NCBI RefSeq assembly: GCF_016907315.1
Contig: NZ_JAFBBS010000001.1
Coordinates: 2,356,001-2,420,000, forward strand
From: Microbacterium esteraromaticum
GTDB taxonomy: Bacteria; Actinomycetota; Actinomycetes; Actinomycetales; Microbacteriaceae
DNA: 64,000 nucleotides
Reading direction: 5' to 3'
Each line of letters starts with the position of its first letter. The stretch's first letter is position 1. Positions 51,950 to 61,158 of this stretch are shown here, piece by piece. The position numbers and the translations under genes are program-made. Under the pieces are notes generated by a model. The model searched no databases, had not been told where the DNA came from, and worked only from the letters and a program-made list of their open reading frames with translations.

Positions 51950-52690
51950 ATGAGCACCACCTCCAGCACCCGCGTCGCTCTCGTCACCGGCGCCTCCGGA
52001 GGCATCGGCAGGGCCGTCGCCCAGCGGCTCGCCACCGATGGCCTCGCGGTGGCCGTCCACTACGCGGGCAACGAGTCCGCGGCCGACGCCCTCGTCGCCG
52101 AGATCATCGAGAACGGCGGACAGACCGTCGCCGTCGGAGGAGACGTCGCCGACGAGCAGGCCATGCAGGCCGCGTTCGACGCCGCCGAGCACGCGTTCGG
52201 GGGCATCGACGTCGTCGTCAACACGGCCGGCGTGATGGTCCTCGGCTCGATCGCCGACTACTCGCTCGACGACTTCGACCGCATCGTTCGCACCAACCTG
52301 CGCGGCAGTTTCGTCGTCTCGCAGCTGGCTGCGAAGCACATGCGCGCCGGTGGAGCGATCATCAACTTCTCGACCAGCGTCACCCGCACGCAGTTCCCGA
52401 CCTACGGGCCCTACGTCGCCACCAAGGCGGCGGTCGAGAGCCTGTCGCTGATCCTCGCGCGCGAACTGCGCGGGCGCGACATCACGGTCAACACCGTCGC
52501 TCCCGGCCCCACGGCGACACCGCTGTTCCTCGAGGGCAAGAGCGACGAGGCGGTGCAGGGTCTCGCGAAGGCCGTTCCGCTCGAGCGGCTCGGTGAGCCC
52601 TCTGACATCGCCGAGACCGTCGCCTTCCTCGCCGGCCCGGCGCGCTGGGTGAACGGCCAGACGATCTTCGCGAACGGCGGTCTGGCATGA
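51950..52690 (+). CDS. Short-chain dehydrogenase/reductase
   Basis: A 246-residue classical SDR. The nucleotide-binding TGASGGIG lies at residues 13-20, NTAGV follows at about 89-93, and the catalytic Ser and YxxxK are in INFSTSVTRT and YVATKAAVE. The C-terminus ending in WVNGQTIFANGGLA is typical of 3-ketoacyl-reductase-like enzymes. NADPH preference and substrate are unknown. ATG 51950 follows AAGAGAAGAAG. The stop overlaps the epimerase start by 4 bp. Confidence 0.93.
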   Translation: MSTTSSTRVALVTGASGGIGRAVAQRLATDGLAVAVHYAGNESAADALVAEIIENGGQTVAVGGDVADEQAMQAAFDAAEHAFGGIDVVVNTAGVMVLGSIADYSLDDFDRIVRTNLRGSFVVSQLAAKHMRAGGAIINFSTSVTRTQFPTYGPYVATKAAVESLSLILARELRGRDITVNTVAPGPTATPLFLEGKSDEAVQGLAKAVPLERLGEPSDIAETVAFLAGPARWVNGQTIFANGGLA

Positions 52691-53535
52691 GCACAGCTCT
52701 CATCGTGGGGTGCGGCGATCTCGGCACCGAGATCGGCCTCCGCCTGCACGCGATGGGCGAACGGGTGATCGGCTGGCGCCGCACCCCGCCCGCCGCCTCG
52801 ACCTCGGGCATCGAGTTCGAGGCGATCGACATCACGGTCGGCGCCGCCTGGCCCGGTGCCGAACTGCTGGTGATCGCGGCGGCGCCTGGCCGCGGTGACG
52901 ACTATGAGCACACCTACCTCACCGGGCTTGATCGAGTGCTGCAGTCCATGGATGCCGCGGACGCGGCACCCCGGCGCGCCCTGCTCGTCTCGTCGACGGC
53001 CGTGTACGGATCGATGTCGGGCGTGGTCGACGAGACGACGCCCATCCCCGCGCCTGAGGGGCGCGCGGCAGTGCTGCTCGAGGCCGAGCGCCGGTTCCTC
53101 GACTTCTTCGCCGGACGGTCGACGGATGCTGTCGTGCTGCGCCTCGGCGGCATCTACGGACCGGGACGCACGCGCCTGATCGACCTGGTGCGTGACGGGC
53201 GCGCGGTGATCCCGCAGACGTCAGCGATCACGAACCGCATCCACCGAGACGACGCCGCAGCGGCTGCCGTGCACCTGCTCACCAGGCCGGGGCCACCCGA
53301 ACAGCTGTATCTCGGCGTCGATGAGGCGCCCGCCGAGCTCGGCGAGGTGCTGCGGTTCATCGCCGGCAGGCTCGGGATGCCCGAGCCTCCCACCGGTGAC
53401 GTCGAGCGCACACGGGGAGGGGCGCGACGCTGCTCCAACGCCCGGCTCCTGGCATCCGGATTCCGCTTCCGCTTTCCCGACCACGAGAGCGGCTACGGCC
53501 ATCTGCTCACCGACGGTCGTCGCCGTCATCCCTGA
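52687..53535 (+). CDS. NAD-dependent epimerase/dehydratase family protein (YeeZ-like)
   Basis: A 282-residue extended-SDR-type protein. The dinucleotide site ALIVGCGDLGTEIGLRL is at the N-terminus, followed by LLVSSTAVYGSMSGVVDE and the LRLGGIYGPGR segment. The usual YxxxK is degenerate: the region after STAVYG lacks a clear Tyr-Lys pair, as in YeeZ/YbjS-type proteins. Likely a cytoplasmic oxidoreductase of unknown substrate. It overlaps the SDR gene as ATGA. Confidence 0.87.
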   Translation: MSTALIVGCGDLGTEIGLRLHAMGERVIGWRRTPPAASTSGIEFEAIDITVGAAWPGAELLVIAAAPGRGDDYEHTYLTGLDRVLQSMDAADAAPRRALLVSSTAVYGSMSGVVDETTPIPAPEGRAAVLLEAERRFLDFFAGRSTDAVVLRLGGIYGPGRTRLIDLVRDGRAVIPQTSAITNRIHRDDAAAAAVHLLTRPGPPEQLYLGVDEAPAELGEVLRFIAGRLGMPEPPTGDVERTRGGARRCSNARLLASGFRFRFPDHESGYGHLLTDGRRRHP

Positions 53536-53601
53536 CGACACACCGGTGCTGCGGAGGGCCACGGACCCGGCGGGTGGATTCGAACGGGCCGGCGGCGTCG
53601 A

Positions 53602-53607
53602 TAAACT
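53602..53607 (+). promoter_or_regulatory. -10 box of the jetABC set (leaderless)
   Basis: TAAACT, 7 nt before GTG 53615; the -35 region is poor. Confidence 0.6.
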
Positions 53608-53614
53608 GGAGCGT

Positions 53615-55084
53615 GTGACTGGCGCGCGTGCCGAGGCGGCATACTCTCGCTCCCTCGCGGCTTTCCGTACGCCGACGCTGGGGCTGCTTCACGGTCGCCA
53701 GGCGCCCTTCGTCATCGCCGCGCTTTCGATGCTGTTCTCTGCCGAGCGCCCCTCCGTTCCCGTCGCCGACGCGCATGCGGAGGTCGCCGAGGCGCTCGAT
53801 GAGCTGCGCTCGGCTGGTCACGACGATGACGACCGGCGCATTCCCGCAGGCAGTGGTCGTGAGGTGTGCCGCACCTGGGCGAAGCAGGGCTGGCTCGTGC
53901 AGCAGATCGACGACGACGTCGAGGTCTACCGCCTCTCAGCGCACGCGGTGGAGGCGCTCGAGATCACGGGCCGCACGGGCGGCGGACGCACCAGGGTCTC
54001 GAACTCGCGTGTGCGCACCCTGCTCGACGCCGTCGAGCGGCTCGCTGACGAGGCCGAGGGCGATCCCGTCAAGCGCATCGCCCGCCTGACGGCCGAGCGC
54101 GATGCCCTCGACGCCGAGATCCTGCGGGTTCAGGCGAACGGCACGGTTCCCGTCGACGACGAGGAGCTGTACGAAGAGGCCGAGAACATCCTGCATCTCG
54201 CGCGCGAGCTGCCCGCCGACTTCACGCGTGTCGCCGAGTCGCTCAAGGCCATGCAGCGCGATGTCGTCGCACATCTGCGCCGCGACGAGCGCCCGACGGG
54301 TGAGGTGCTGCGCGAGTACCTGCAGCGCGCCAAAGACGTCATGCAGTCGACGCCCGAAGGCCGCGCGTTCGCCGGGGCGCTGCGCCTGATCGGCGACCCC
54401 GAGCGCATCGACGCTCTCGCCGAGCAACTGCACGACCTGCTCGCGCACCCCTTCGCGCGCCACCTCGACAGCACGCAGCGGGCGGAGTTCGACGCGATCG
54501 GCCGCCGGGTCGAGCTCGGGGTCGAAGAGGTGCTCGCGGCTCAGCGCCGCGCCTCGCACGTGATCACGGGCCAGGTGAAGACGCACGACCCACTGCGGGA
54601 CAGGCAGATCGACGACCTGCTGCGCGACGTCATCTCCGGTCTGCATCACTGGGCGCAGACTGCGCCGTCGAACGCGATGGTCGACCCGGTGCGCAGCCTG
54701 CCGCTGATCGACCTCGGCCGACTGCGCCAGACGGTCGGCGACGTGCGCCCGCCCGGCGCGCCGGCGCCGCTGACCGATGCCGACGATGTCGAGTACCTCG
54801 AGGCCGATTCGCGTTCGTGGGGCGGGCCGCGGTACGCCGAGCTCGAGGCGTACGTCGAGGGCCTCGGGCAGGAGTTCGACCTGGGGGATGCCTTCGCCGG
54901 CGCCCCCGATGACACGCGGCGCCCCGTCGACCTCGTCGGTCTGCTCGAGATCGCGCACCGCAACGGCATGAACGAGACCGACGGTCTGTCGACCGTCGAG
55001 ACGCTGCGCCCCGACGGCACCGTGAGACGCTTCGCATTCGTCTCGGCGACCGCCCGCGCGGCTGAGGAGGATCACGATGACTGA
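53615..55084 (+). CDS. jetA: JetA/MksF-like protein (DUF3375)
   Basis: A 489-residue kleisin-type subunit of an SMC-like complex, resembling the DUF3375 proteins called JetA in type I Wadjet (MukF/MksF relatives). It has an N-terminal winged-helix-like region (about 1-110), [20 protein letters not shown] early on, a coiled region about 150-260 and a C-terminal domain ending near the phrase [17 protein letters not shown]. Wadjet complexes recognise and cleave circular plasmids. The GTG start is 7 nt after TAAACT. It overlaps jetB by 8 bp, marking the three genes as one operon. Confidence 0.88.
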   Translation: MTGARAEAAYSRSLAAFRTPTLGLLHGRQAPFVIAALSMLFSAERPSVPVADAHAEVAEALDELRSAGHDDDDRRIPAGSGREVCRTWAKQGWLVQQIDDDVEVYRLSAHAVEALEITGRTGGGRTRVSNSRVRTLLDAVERLADEAEGDPVKRIARLTAERDALDAEILRVQANGTVPVDDEELYEEAENILHLARELPADFTRVAESLKAMQRDVVAHLRRDERPTGEVLREYLQRAKDVMQSTPEGRAFAGALRLIGDPERIDALAEQLHDLLAHPFARHLDSTQRAEFDAIGRRVELGVEEVLAAQRRASHVITGQVKTHDPLRDRQIDDLLRDVISGLHHWAQTAPSNAMVDPVRSLPLIDLGRLRQTVGDVRPPGAPAPLTDADDVEYLEADSRSWGGPRYAELEAYVEGLGQEFDLGDAFAGAPDDTRRPVDLVGLLEIAHRNGMNETDGLSTVETLRPDGTVRRFAFVSATARAAEEDHDD

Positions 55085-55799
55085 CCAGGCTCTCGACAGC
55101 GGTGCGGTGGAGACCGCAGAGCAGCCGGACGCCGAGCCGGAGGCCCCGTTCATCGCGCCGGTCGCGATGGAGGACGACCTCGATGAGCTGTTCCCTGGCG
55201 ACCGCGGCACGCTCGATGCCGAGGTGCGCCGGGTGCTCGTGCACGTGCTCCAGCGCCGTTTCCTCAGTGCCGACAGCCGCGCCGAGTGGGCGCTGCTGCT
55301 CGAGCATCAGCAGCTGATCGAGTCGCGGATGCACGACCTGTACCTGCGCCTGGTCGTCGACCTCGGACGGGGTGTGGCCTACAAGCAGCAGGTGCGCTCC
55401 GACGAGTTCGAGGTGCCGGTCCTGTTGAAGGATGCCCCGTACAACCGCACCGAGACCCTCGTGCTCGTGCATCTGCGCACCGTGTTCCAGCGCGAGTCGG
55501 CGGCGGGCGAGCCTGCGCCGCGTATCGACGTCGAGGACGTCGAGCAGACCGTGCTCAGCTACCTGACCGAAGCCGACGGAAGCACCGCACGCCAGCAGAA
55601 GGCGATCCGCGCGGCGCTCGATCGCCTTGACCGCGAGGGCGTGATCGACGAGGAGACCCTCGGCCGCTACCGCATCAGCCCGCTGGTCGAGGTGGTGCTG
55701 AGCGCAGAGAAGCTCGCCGAGCTGCGCGCGTGGCTGCGTGAGCAGGCGTCGCGGCAGGCCGCACACGCCGAGAAGGCTCAGAAGGAGGCAGCGCTGTGA
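55077..55799 (+). CDS. jetB: JetB/MksE-like protein (DUF4194)
   Basis: A 240-residue protein of the DUF4194 family, called JetB in Wadjet and related to MukE/MksE, the KITE subunit of SMC-like complexes. It has a tandem winged-helix arrangement: [20 protein letters not shown], a middle part [13 protein letters not shown], and [14 protein letters not shown], ending with a charged helix. ATG 55077 follows GAGGAGG. It overlaps jetA by 8 bp and jetC by 4 bp. It should bridge the JetA kleisin to the ATPase. Confidence 0.88.
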   Translation: MTDQALDSGAVETAEQPDAEPEAPFIAPVAMEDDLDELFPGDRGTLDAEVRRVLVHVLQRRFLSADSRAEWALLLEHQQLIESRMHDLYLRLVVDLGRGVAYKQQVRSDEFEVPVLLKDAPYNRTETLVLVHLRTVFQRESAAGEPAPRIDVEDVEQTVLSYLTEADGSTARQQKAIRAALDRLDREGVIDEETLGRYRISPLVEVVLSAEKLAELRAWLREQASRQAAHAEKAQKEAAL

Positions 55800-58700
55800 C
55801 GATGCTCGACACGCTCTTCGGGCTGATCCCCGCGGAGTCCCGTGGCCAGCAGTGGGTCGCCGAGGACCTGCAGCTGATCAACTGGGGAGGGTACGACGGC
55901 GGCCCGCACCGGGTGCGGTTCTCGCCCAACGCGACCATGCTGTGCGGTGGCTCCGGTTCGGGCAAGTCGACCCTGATGGATGCCTACATCGCCCTGATGA
56001 TGCCGCACACGACGCCCTTCAACGGCGCATCGAACGGCGGTATCACAGGTCGCCCGCGCGGCGACGAGCAGCGCAACATCCTCTCGTACGGTCGCGGCAA
56101 GATCGACGAGTCGCGGACCGACGAGGGCACCAAGCTGCGCGTGCTGCGCGGCGACGGCGAAGACACCTGGACGGCTATCGCCATGACGTGGCTCGACCAC
56201 GACGGCTCGCGCTTCACGGCGCTGCGCGCCTGGTACATCCCGGCCGGCGCACGCATCCTCGAAGACACCGTGCGCGTTCGCGCGACCGCCGACGGTTTCT
56301 TCGATCTCGCCCGGCTCGAAGAGGCTGCAGCGCACCGGCTCGCGGATTCCTCCCTTCGCTCACTCGGCCTCGACACGCTCGCGACCGACCGCGAGTTCTC
56401 GGCCCGCCTGCATGCCGTGCTGGGCATCGGCGCCGCGGGTTCGGGCGCGAAGGCGATGAGCCTGCTCGCGCGCATTCAGGCCGGCCAGCAGATCACCACG
56501 GTCGACGACCTCTACAAGCGGCTGGTTCTCGAAGAGCCGGAGACGATGGCGACGGCGGATGCCGTGGTCGCGCACTTCGATGAGCTCGAGAGCACACGCA
56601 CAAGCATGATCACCGCACGGCAGCAGGTGAACGCGCTCGAACCGATCCAGGGCATCCAGGACCGCATCGCCGCAGCTGCCGAGCAGGTGAGGCTGATCGA
56701 CCAGGTGGGCGACTTCGCGTCGCCGGACTCGCGCGCCACGCTGTGGCGGGCCGAGCGCCGCCTCGATCTGCTGCGCGAGGTCGAGGCTGAGCTGCGCGAT
56801 CGCACGCACGCGCTCGATCTGACCCTGCGCGAGAAGAAGGCCCTGGTCGACGCGGCGGAGGCCGAGCGCGACGGCCTTCTCGACCTGCTGCGGCAGTCGG
56901 GCGGCGACCGTCTCGAGACCGCACAGCGCGAACTGCGCACGGTCGAGCGACGCCTCGCCGAGGTGCAGCGTGAGCGCGACCGCTTCGACAGCGTGCTGCG
57001 CGAACTCGGCCTGTCGGCATCGACGGCCGAGGAGTTCGCCGAGGTGCAGGCGGCTGCGCGGGCGGCCCAGTCCGAGGCATCCGCTCGCCGCGAGGCGCGA
57101 GCGACGTTCGCAGAGGCGGAAGCGGCTCGGCAGGCACTCGCGAAGCGCCGCCGCGAGCTGGCTGAGGAGCGCGCCGAGGCCGACCGTCTGCGCGGCAGCA
57201 TCCCCGCTCCTCTCGACCGGGCCCGTGCGCTGCTGGCGGAGGCCGCCGGTCTCGACGCCGACGATCTGCCGTTCGTCGGCGAGCTGATCGAGGTGCGCAC
57301 CGAGTTCGAGCCATGGCGCGAGGCATTCAACCTCGCCCTCGGCGGCTTTGCCACGACGCTGCTCATCGACGATGCCCACCTCGCTCGTTTCCGTGCCGCC
57401 ATCGACAAGGTGCGCCTGCCGATCCGGCTGCGGTACGAGGGCGTCCAGACCGGCCTCGCGGAGTCGGCCAGCGCTGACGCGCGCACCCTTCCCGGCCGTC
57501 TCGACCACCGCTCGACGCCGTTCACGGGCTGGCTGCAGCAGCGTCTCGACGAGCGCTTCGGCTTCGTCTGCGTCGATTCGTCGGCGCAGCTGTCTGCGCA
57601 CACGATGGCGCTGACGATCGCGGGGCAGATGTCGCAGGGCAGCCGCGGCGCGCACGGCGGGCACGGCCGCGAGAACTTTCTCGGCTTCTCGAACGAGCGT
57701 CGCCTGCGTACGCTCGACGAGCAGGCCGCCGCGCTCGAGGCCGAGGTGTCGGCGGCGACCGCCGCGGTGACGGAGGCGGAGGTGGCGATGGATGCCATCG
57801 AGCAGCGCTCGACGGCCTTCGCGATGATCCATGACCTGACCTGGGAGCAGATCGACGTGGCCTCGCCGGCAGCGGAGGTCGAGCGGTGGGCGGCCGTCGA
57901 GGCCGAGGTCACGACCGCGAATCCCGAGATCGCCGATCTGCGCGAGCGTGCCGAGACACTCAAGGTGCGAGCAGCGGTGCTGCGGGACGAGATCGGGGCG
58001 ATCGGCGCGCAGCGTGCCGAGACCCAGGAGCGCTGGGGCGCCGTGACCGACGACGTCGATGACTGCCAGCGGGTGGTCGACGATGCGTCCGACATGTCGG
58101 TGGATGCCGCTCAGGCCGCGTTCCTCGATGAGCGGTTCATGCTCTCGGCGCCCGGCGACGGCGATGGCCTGTCGGCGAGCGATCGTCTGGCGCGCCTCGA
58201 CCTGGCACTGAAGTCCGCCGCGGCGCGTCTGGCAGCGGATCGTCGTGCGGCCGAGGAGGCGTACGACGAGCAGCGTGAGCGCATGCGCCAGCTGATGTCG
58301 TCGTTCCTCGAGCGATGGCCGAACCTGAATCTGCTCCCCGATCCGGACGCCTCCGTCGGAGAGTTCCTCGGCATTCTCGAGGCGCTGCGCACCAACGGCC
58401 TGCACGAACTCGAGGGGGAGTGGCGCGACAGCCTGCTGAAGCTGTCGGGCAACGATCTCACGAGCCTGGATTCGACGCTGAGCCGCTCGGTGCGCGAGAT
58501 CAAGGAGCGCATCGAGCCGATCAACAGCATCATGCGCGAGCTGCCGTTCTACGACGACCAGCACCGGCTGCAGATCTCGCCGCGCGAGAATCAGTCCGAG
58601 GCGCGCAAGCGGTTCCGCCGCGATCTGCGCGAGGTGCGCGGGCTGATCGAGGCCGCCTCGACCGACGACGAGCGCGAGCATGCGTACAGGCGCATGAGCC

Positions 58701-59149
58701 GGCTGATCGGGCGGATGCGTCGCACGGCCCCGGACTTCGCCGAGCTGATCGACGTGCGCAACCACGTGCGGGTATCGGCCGAGCGGGTGCTCGCCGCCAC
58801 CGGCGAGCATGTCGCGCTGTACGACCACATCGGCGAGAAGTCGGGTGGAGAATCGCAGGAGCTGGTCGCGTTCATCGTCGGGGCCGCGTTGCGGTACCAG
58901 CTGGGGGATGCTGGTGCATCGCGTCCGCGATACGCGCCGGTGTTCATGGACGAGGCGCTGATCAAGGCGGACGCCCACTTCACGAAACGTGCGATCGGCG
59001 CGTGGCGCGGGCTGGGGTTCCAGCTCGTGATCGGCGCTCCGAACGACAAGTACAGCGCGATCGAGCCGCACGTCGACGTCGAGTACACGATCCTGAAGGA
59101 CACCCGCGGCCGGTCGTGGGCGAAACCGAAGGTCGCCGTCGGAGACTGA
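55796..59149 (+). CDS. jetC: JetC/MksB-like SMC-type ATPase
   Basis: A 1117-residue SMC-like ATPase. Walker [10 protein letters not shown] lies at residues 51-59, with the Q-loop region in [15 protein letters not shown]. Long coiled-coil segments with many Ala/Glu/Arg heptads (about 290-480 and 610-790) surround a compact hinge region near 490-600. The ABC signature SGGESQ begins at residue 1016, and Walker B VFMDEAL has D1052 and E1053. All catalytic motifs are intact. It forms an operon with jetA and jetB. No fourth gene (JetD, TOPRIM nuclease) follows: the next gene, 24 bp on, is an acyltransferase on the other strand. Confidence 0.92.
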   Translation: MTMLDTLFGLIPAESRGQQWVAEDLQLINWGGYDGGPHRVRFSPNATMLCGGSGSGKSTLMDAYIALMMPHTTPFNGASNGGITGRPRGDEQRNILSYGRGKIDESRTDEGTKLRVLRGDGEDTWTAIAMTWLDHDGSRFTALRAWYIPAGARILEDTVRVRATADGFFDLARLEEAAAHRLADSSLRSLGLDTLATDREFSARLHAVLGIGAAGSGAKAMSLLARIQAGQQITTVDDLYKRLVLEEPETMATADAVVAHFDELESTRTSMITARQQVNALEPIQGIQDRIAAAAEQVRLIDQVGDFASPDSRATLWRAERRLDLLREVEAELRDRTHALDLTLREKKALVDAAEAERDGLLDLLRQSGGDRLETAQRELRTVERRLAEVQRERDRFDSVLRELGLSASTAEEFAEVQAAARAAQSEASARREARATFAEAEAARQALAKRRRELAEERAEADRLRGSIPAPLDRARALLAEAAGLDADDLPFVGELIEVRTEFEPWREAFNLALGGFATTLLIDDAHLARFRAAIDKVRLPIRLRYEGVQTGLAESASADARTLPGRLDHRSTPFTGWLQQRLDERFGFVCVDSSAQLSAHTMALTIAGQMSQGSRGAHGGHGRENFLGFSNERRLRTLDEQAAALEAEVSAATAAVTEAEVAMDAIEQRSTAFAMIHDLTWEQIDVASPAAEVERWAAVEAEVTTANPEIADLRERAETLKVRAAVLRDEIGAIGAQRAETQERWGAVTDDVDDCQRVVDDASDMSVDAAQAAFLDERFMLSAPGDGDGLSASDRLARLDLALKSAAARLAADRRAAEEAYDEQRERMRQLMSSFLERWPNLNLLPDPDASVGEFLGILEALRTNGLHELEGEWRDSLLKLSGNDLTSLDSTLSRSVREIKERIEPINSIMRELPFYDDQHRLQISPRENQSEARKRFRRDLREVRGLIEAASTDDEREHAYRRMSRLIGRMRRTAPDFAELIDVRNHVRVSAERVLAATGEHVALYDHIGEKSGGESQELVAFIVGAALRYQLGDAGASRPRYAPVFMDEALIKADAHFTKRAIGAWRGLGFQLVIGAPNDKYSAIEPHVDVEYTILKDTRGRSWAKPKVAVGD

Positions 59150-59173
59150 CGTCCGCAGCAGCCTCGGATGCCG

Positions 59174-60979
59174 CTACTCCGCGTACGGCTCCCAGCCCAG
59201 TGCCTTCGGCCTGGCGTGCCGCTCGGCTTCGGCATCCCGGATGCCCTTCTCGACGACCTCGGCGAAGATCTCGCCTCCGGCTGACCCGGGGTGGATCTGG
59301 TCGCCGGCGAGCAGATCGAGGTGGGGAGCGATCGCCCCTGACCAGTCGGCGACGACGACGCCCGTGCGGGCGTTGGCGAAGGCGGCGAGGTCGCGGTTGA
59401 CGCCCGGAATCCATTCGCGGGGCGCGTAGGCGTTCACCAGCACGAGGTCGCGGTCGCGTCCGACGGTGCGGGCGATCTGCTTCAGCATCCCCTGGTCGAC
59501 CGGGCCGTTCGTGCCGAGCGCGACCACGACGTGCTCGCGCAGCTGCCCCGACGACTCGAGCGAGTCGATGATGTCGCCCCCGGCCCAGAGCGAACGCGAC
59601 ACCTCCGCATCGACGGCGATTCCCGGCATCCGCTCGTACAGAGCGGGGGCGGATGCCAGCATCACCGAGTCGCCGACGGCCGTGACGTCCTCGCCCGCGA
59701 GAGCTGCCGGCGTCGCAGGGGTCGTCGGCACCGGCGTCGGCTTCGCTGCGGCTCCGGCCCGTATCACCATCTCCGAGGTCGTCATCTCGGGCGCGCTCGC
59801 GACCGCGGCGGTCGTGCCGCCGAGGGCAGCCGTGCCGACAGCGATCGCGCCGACGACCCGCACTCGGCGCATTCGGACGCCACGCCATGCCCGCCGGAAG
59901 CCCTTCCGCCGCACCGGGGTCTCGACGTACCGGTACGACGCAGTGGCGATGAGGAGTGTCAGCACGAGCGTCACCGAACCGGCCCATACCGGTACAGCCA
60001 CGTTCGAGCCGACGACGACGCCTGAAGCGGCGGACACGAGCACGAGCAGCGGCCAGTGCCACAGGTAGATGCCGTACGACCGGTCGCCGATCCAGCGCAG
60101 CGGCGCGACGTCGATCGCGCGACCGAACCACGAGCCGGGGAGGATGCCGGCGAAGACCGCCAGCAGAGAGCCGGCGGAGGCCAGCAGCAGGGTGCCGGGC
60201 AGGGCGGCAGCATTCGTGGTCGCGGCGTAGACGATGAGGCCGATTCCGAGCATCCCGAGACCGAACACGCCGAGCTGAGCGGAGCGCGAAAGCCGATATG
60301 CCGATGACGGAATGTGCTGCACAGCGAAGGCCAGGGCGATGCCGAGGAGCAGCCCGAAGGCGTGCGAGTCGGTTCCGAAGTACGCCCTCGTCGCGAGCGC
60401 GTCTCCCGCGAGCACAGACATCCACCACGCCGAACCGCCGGCGGCGGCAAGAGCTCCCACGACCCGCACCCACCGTCGCCTGATCCCCGCGACGACGAGC
60501 AGCAGCAGCGGGGGCCAGAGCAGATAGAACTGCTCTTCGACGGCGAGAGACCACACGTTGCGGAACAGCTCGGGCTCGGCGGCGGCGAAGTAGTCGGAGC
60601 CGTCGGCGAGCGCGAGCCAGTTGTAGCCGAATGTCGCCGCGCCCAGCAGCTGGCGTCCGATGCCGACCAGCACATCGCCGCCGATCACCCACGCCGTGGT
60701 CGCACTCACACCGAGCATCAGGAACAGCGCAGGCAGCAGCCGTCGTGCCCGACGCCGCCAGAAATCGAGCAGACGATGACGTACAGGCAGCCGCGACTCC
60801 CGCAGCAGCAGCGAGGTGATCAGGAACCCGCTGACGACGAAGAACACGTCCACGCCGACGAGCCCCGAACGCACCCCGAGACCGGGGAACAGATGGTACG
60901 CGAGCACCACCACGACGGCGATCGCGCGAAGTCCGTCGAGTCCCGCGTAGCGGGGCCGGGGCGCAGAGGAATCAGTCAT
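59174..60979 (-). CDS. Acyltransferase 3 with C-terminal SGNH domain (OatA-like)
   Basis: A 601-residue membrane enzyme that transfers acetyl or other acyl groups to cell-surface polymers. The N-terminal acyltransferase-3 domain (about 10-370) has ten or so helices and the motifs YAGLDGLRAIAVVVVLAYHL (with the key His of the loop HLF) and FFVVSGFLITS. The C-terminal extracytoplasmic SGNH hydrolase-like domain (about 430-600) shows VGDSVML, GTNGPVD and DQIHPGS, containing the expected Gly-Asp-Ser, Asn and Asp-x-x-His residues. The layout matches OatA-type peptidoglycan O-acetyltransferases, though other surface sugars are possible. It is convergent with jetC, with 24 bp between. Confidence 0.93.
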   Translation of the reverse strand: MTDSSAPRPRYAGLDGLRAIAVVVVLAYHLFPGLGVRSGLVGVDVFFVVSGFLITSLLLRESRLPVRHRLLDFWRRRARRLLPALFLMLGVSATTAWVIGGDVLVGIGRQLLGAATFGYNWLALADGSDYFAAAEPELFRNVWSLAVEEQFYLLWPPLLLLVVAGIRRRWVRVVGALAAAGGSAWWMSVLAGDALATRAYFGTDSHAFGLLLGIALAFAVQHIPSSAYRLSRSAQLGVFGLGMLGIGLIVYAATTNAAALPGTLLLASAGSLLAVFAGILPGSWFGRAIDVAPLRWIGDRSYGIYLWHWPLLVLVSAASGVVVGSNVAVPVWAGSVTLVLTLLIATASYRYVETPVRRKGFRRAWRGVRMRRVRVVGAIAVGTAALGGTTAAVASAPEMTTSEMVIRAGAAAKPTPVPTTPATPAALAGEDVTAVGDSVMLASAPALYERMPGIAVDAEVSRSLWAGGDIIDSLESSGQLREHVVVALGTNGPVDQGMLKQIARTVGRDRDLVLVNAYAPREWIPGVNRDLAAFANARTGVVVADWSGAIAPHLDLLAGDQIHPGSAGGEIFAEVVEKGIRDAEAERHARPKALGWEPYAE

Positions 60980-61011
60980 CGAGAAGAAGGGTGGGGGTGA
61001 ACCGACCGTCC

Positions 61012-61017
61012 AGTTTA
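61012..61017 (-). promoter_or_regulatory. Possible -10 box of acyltransferase gene
   Basis: TAAACT on the minus strand, 32 nt before ATG 60979, which would give a short leader. Confidence 0.4.
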
Positions 61018-61145
61018 GGTGCCCACCCTCACACCGAGCTGGAAGCCCTGCCGCGCGCCCTGCCGTCGCCGTCGCCCCGCCTTCGTAATCTGAAAGGGCC
61101 GCGCCTCAGCGCGACGACCGGCGCCCACAGCGCAACGACGCGTAC

Positions 61146-61151
61146 TAAGGT
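61146..61151 (+). promoter_or_regulatory. -10 box of cstA-like gene (leaderless)
   Basis: TAAGGT, 7 nt before ATG 61159. Confidence 0.55.
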
Positions 61152-61158
61152 GACTTCC

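Noticed and set aside
59174..60979. Possible JetD replacement downstream of jetABC
   Set aside because: The gene is an acyltransferase-3/SGNH protein on the opposite strand with no TOPRIM or nuclease feature; it is not part of the system.
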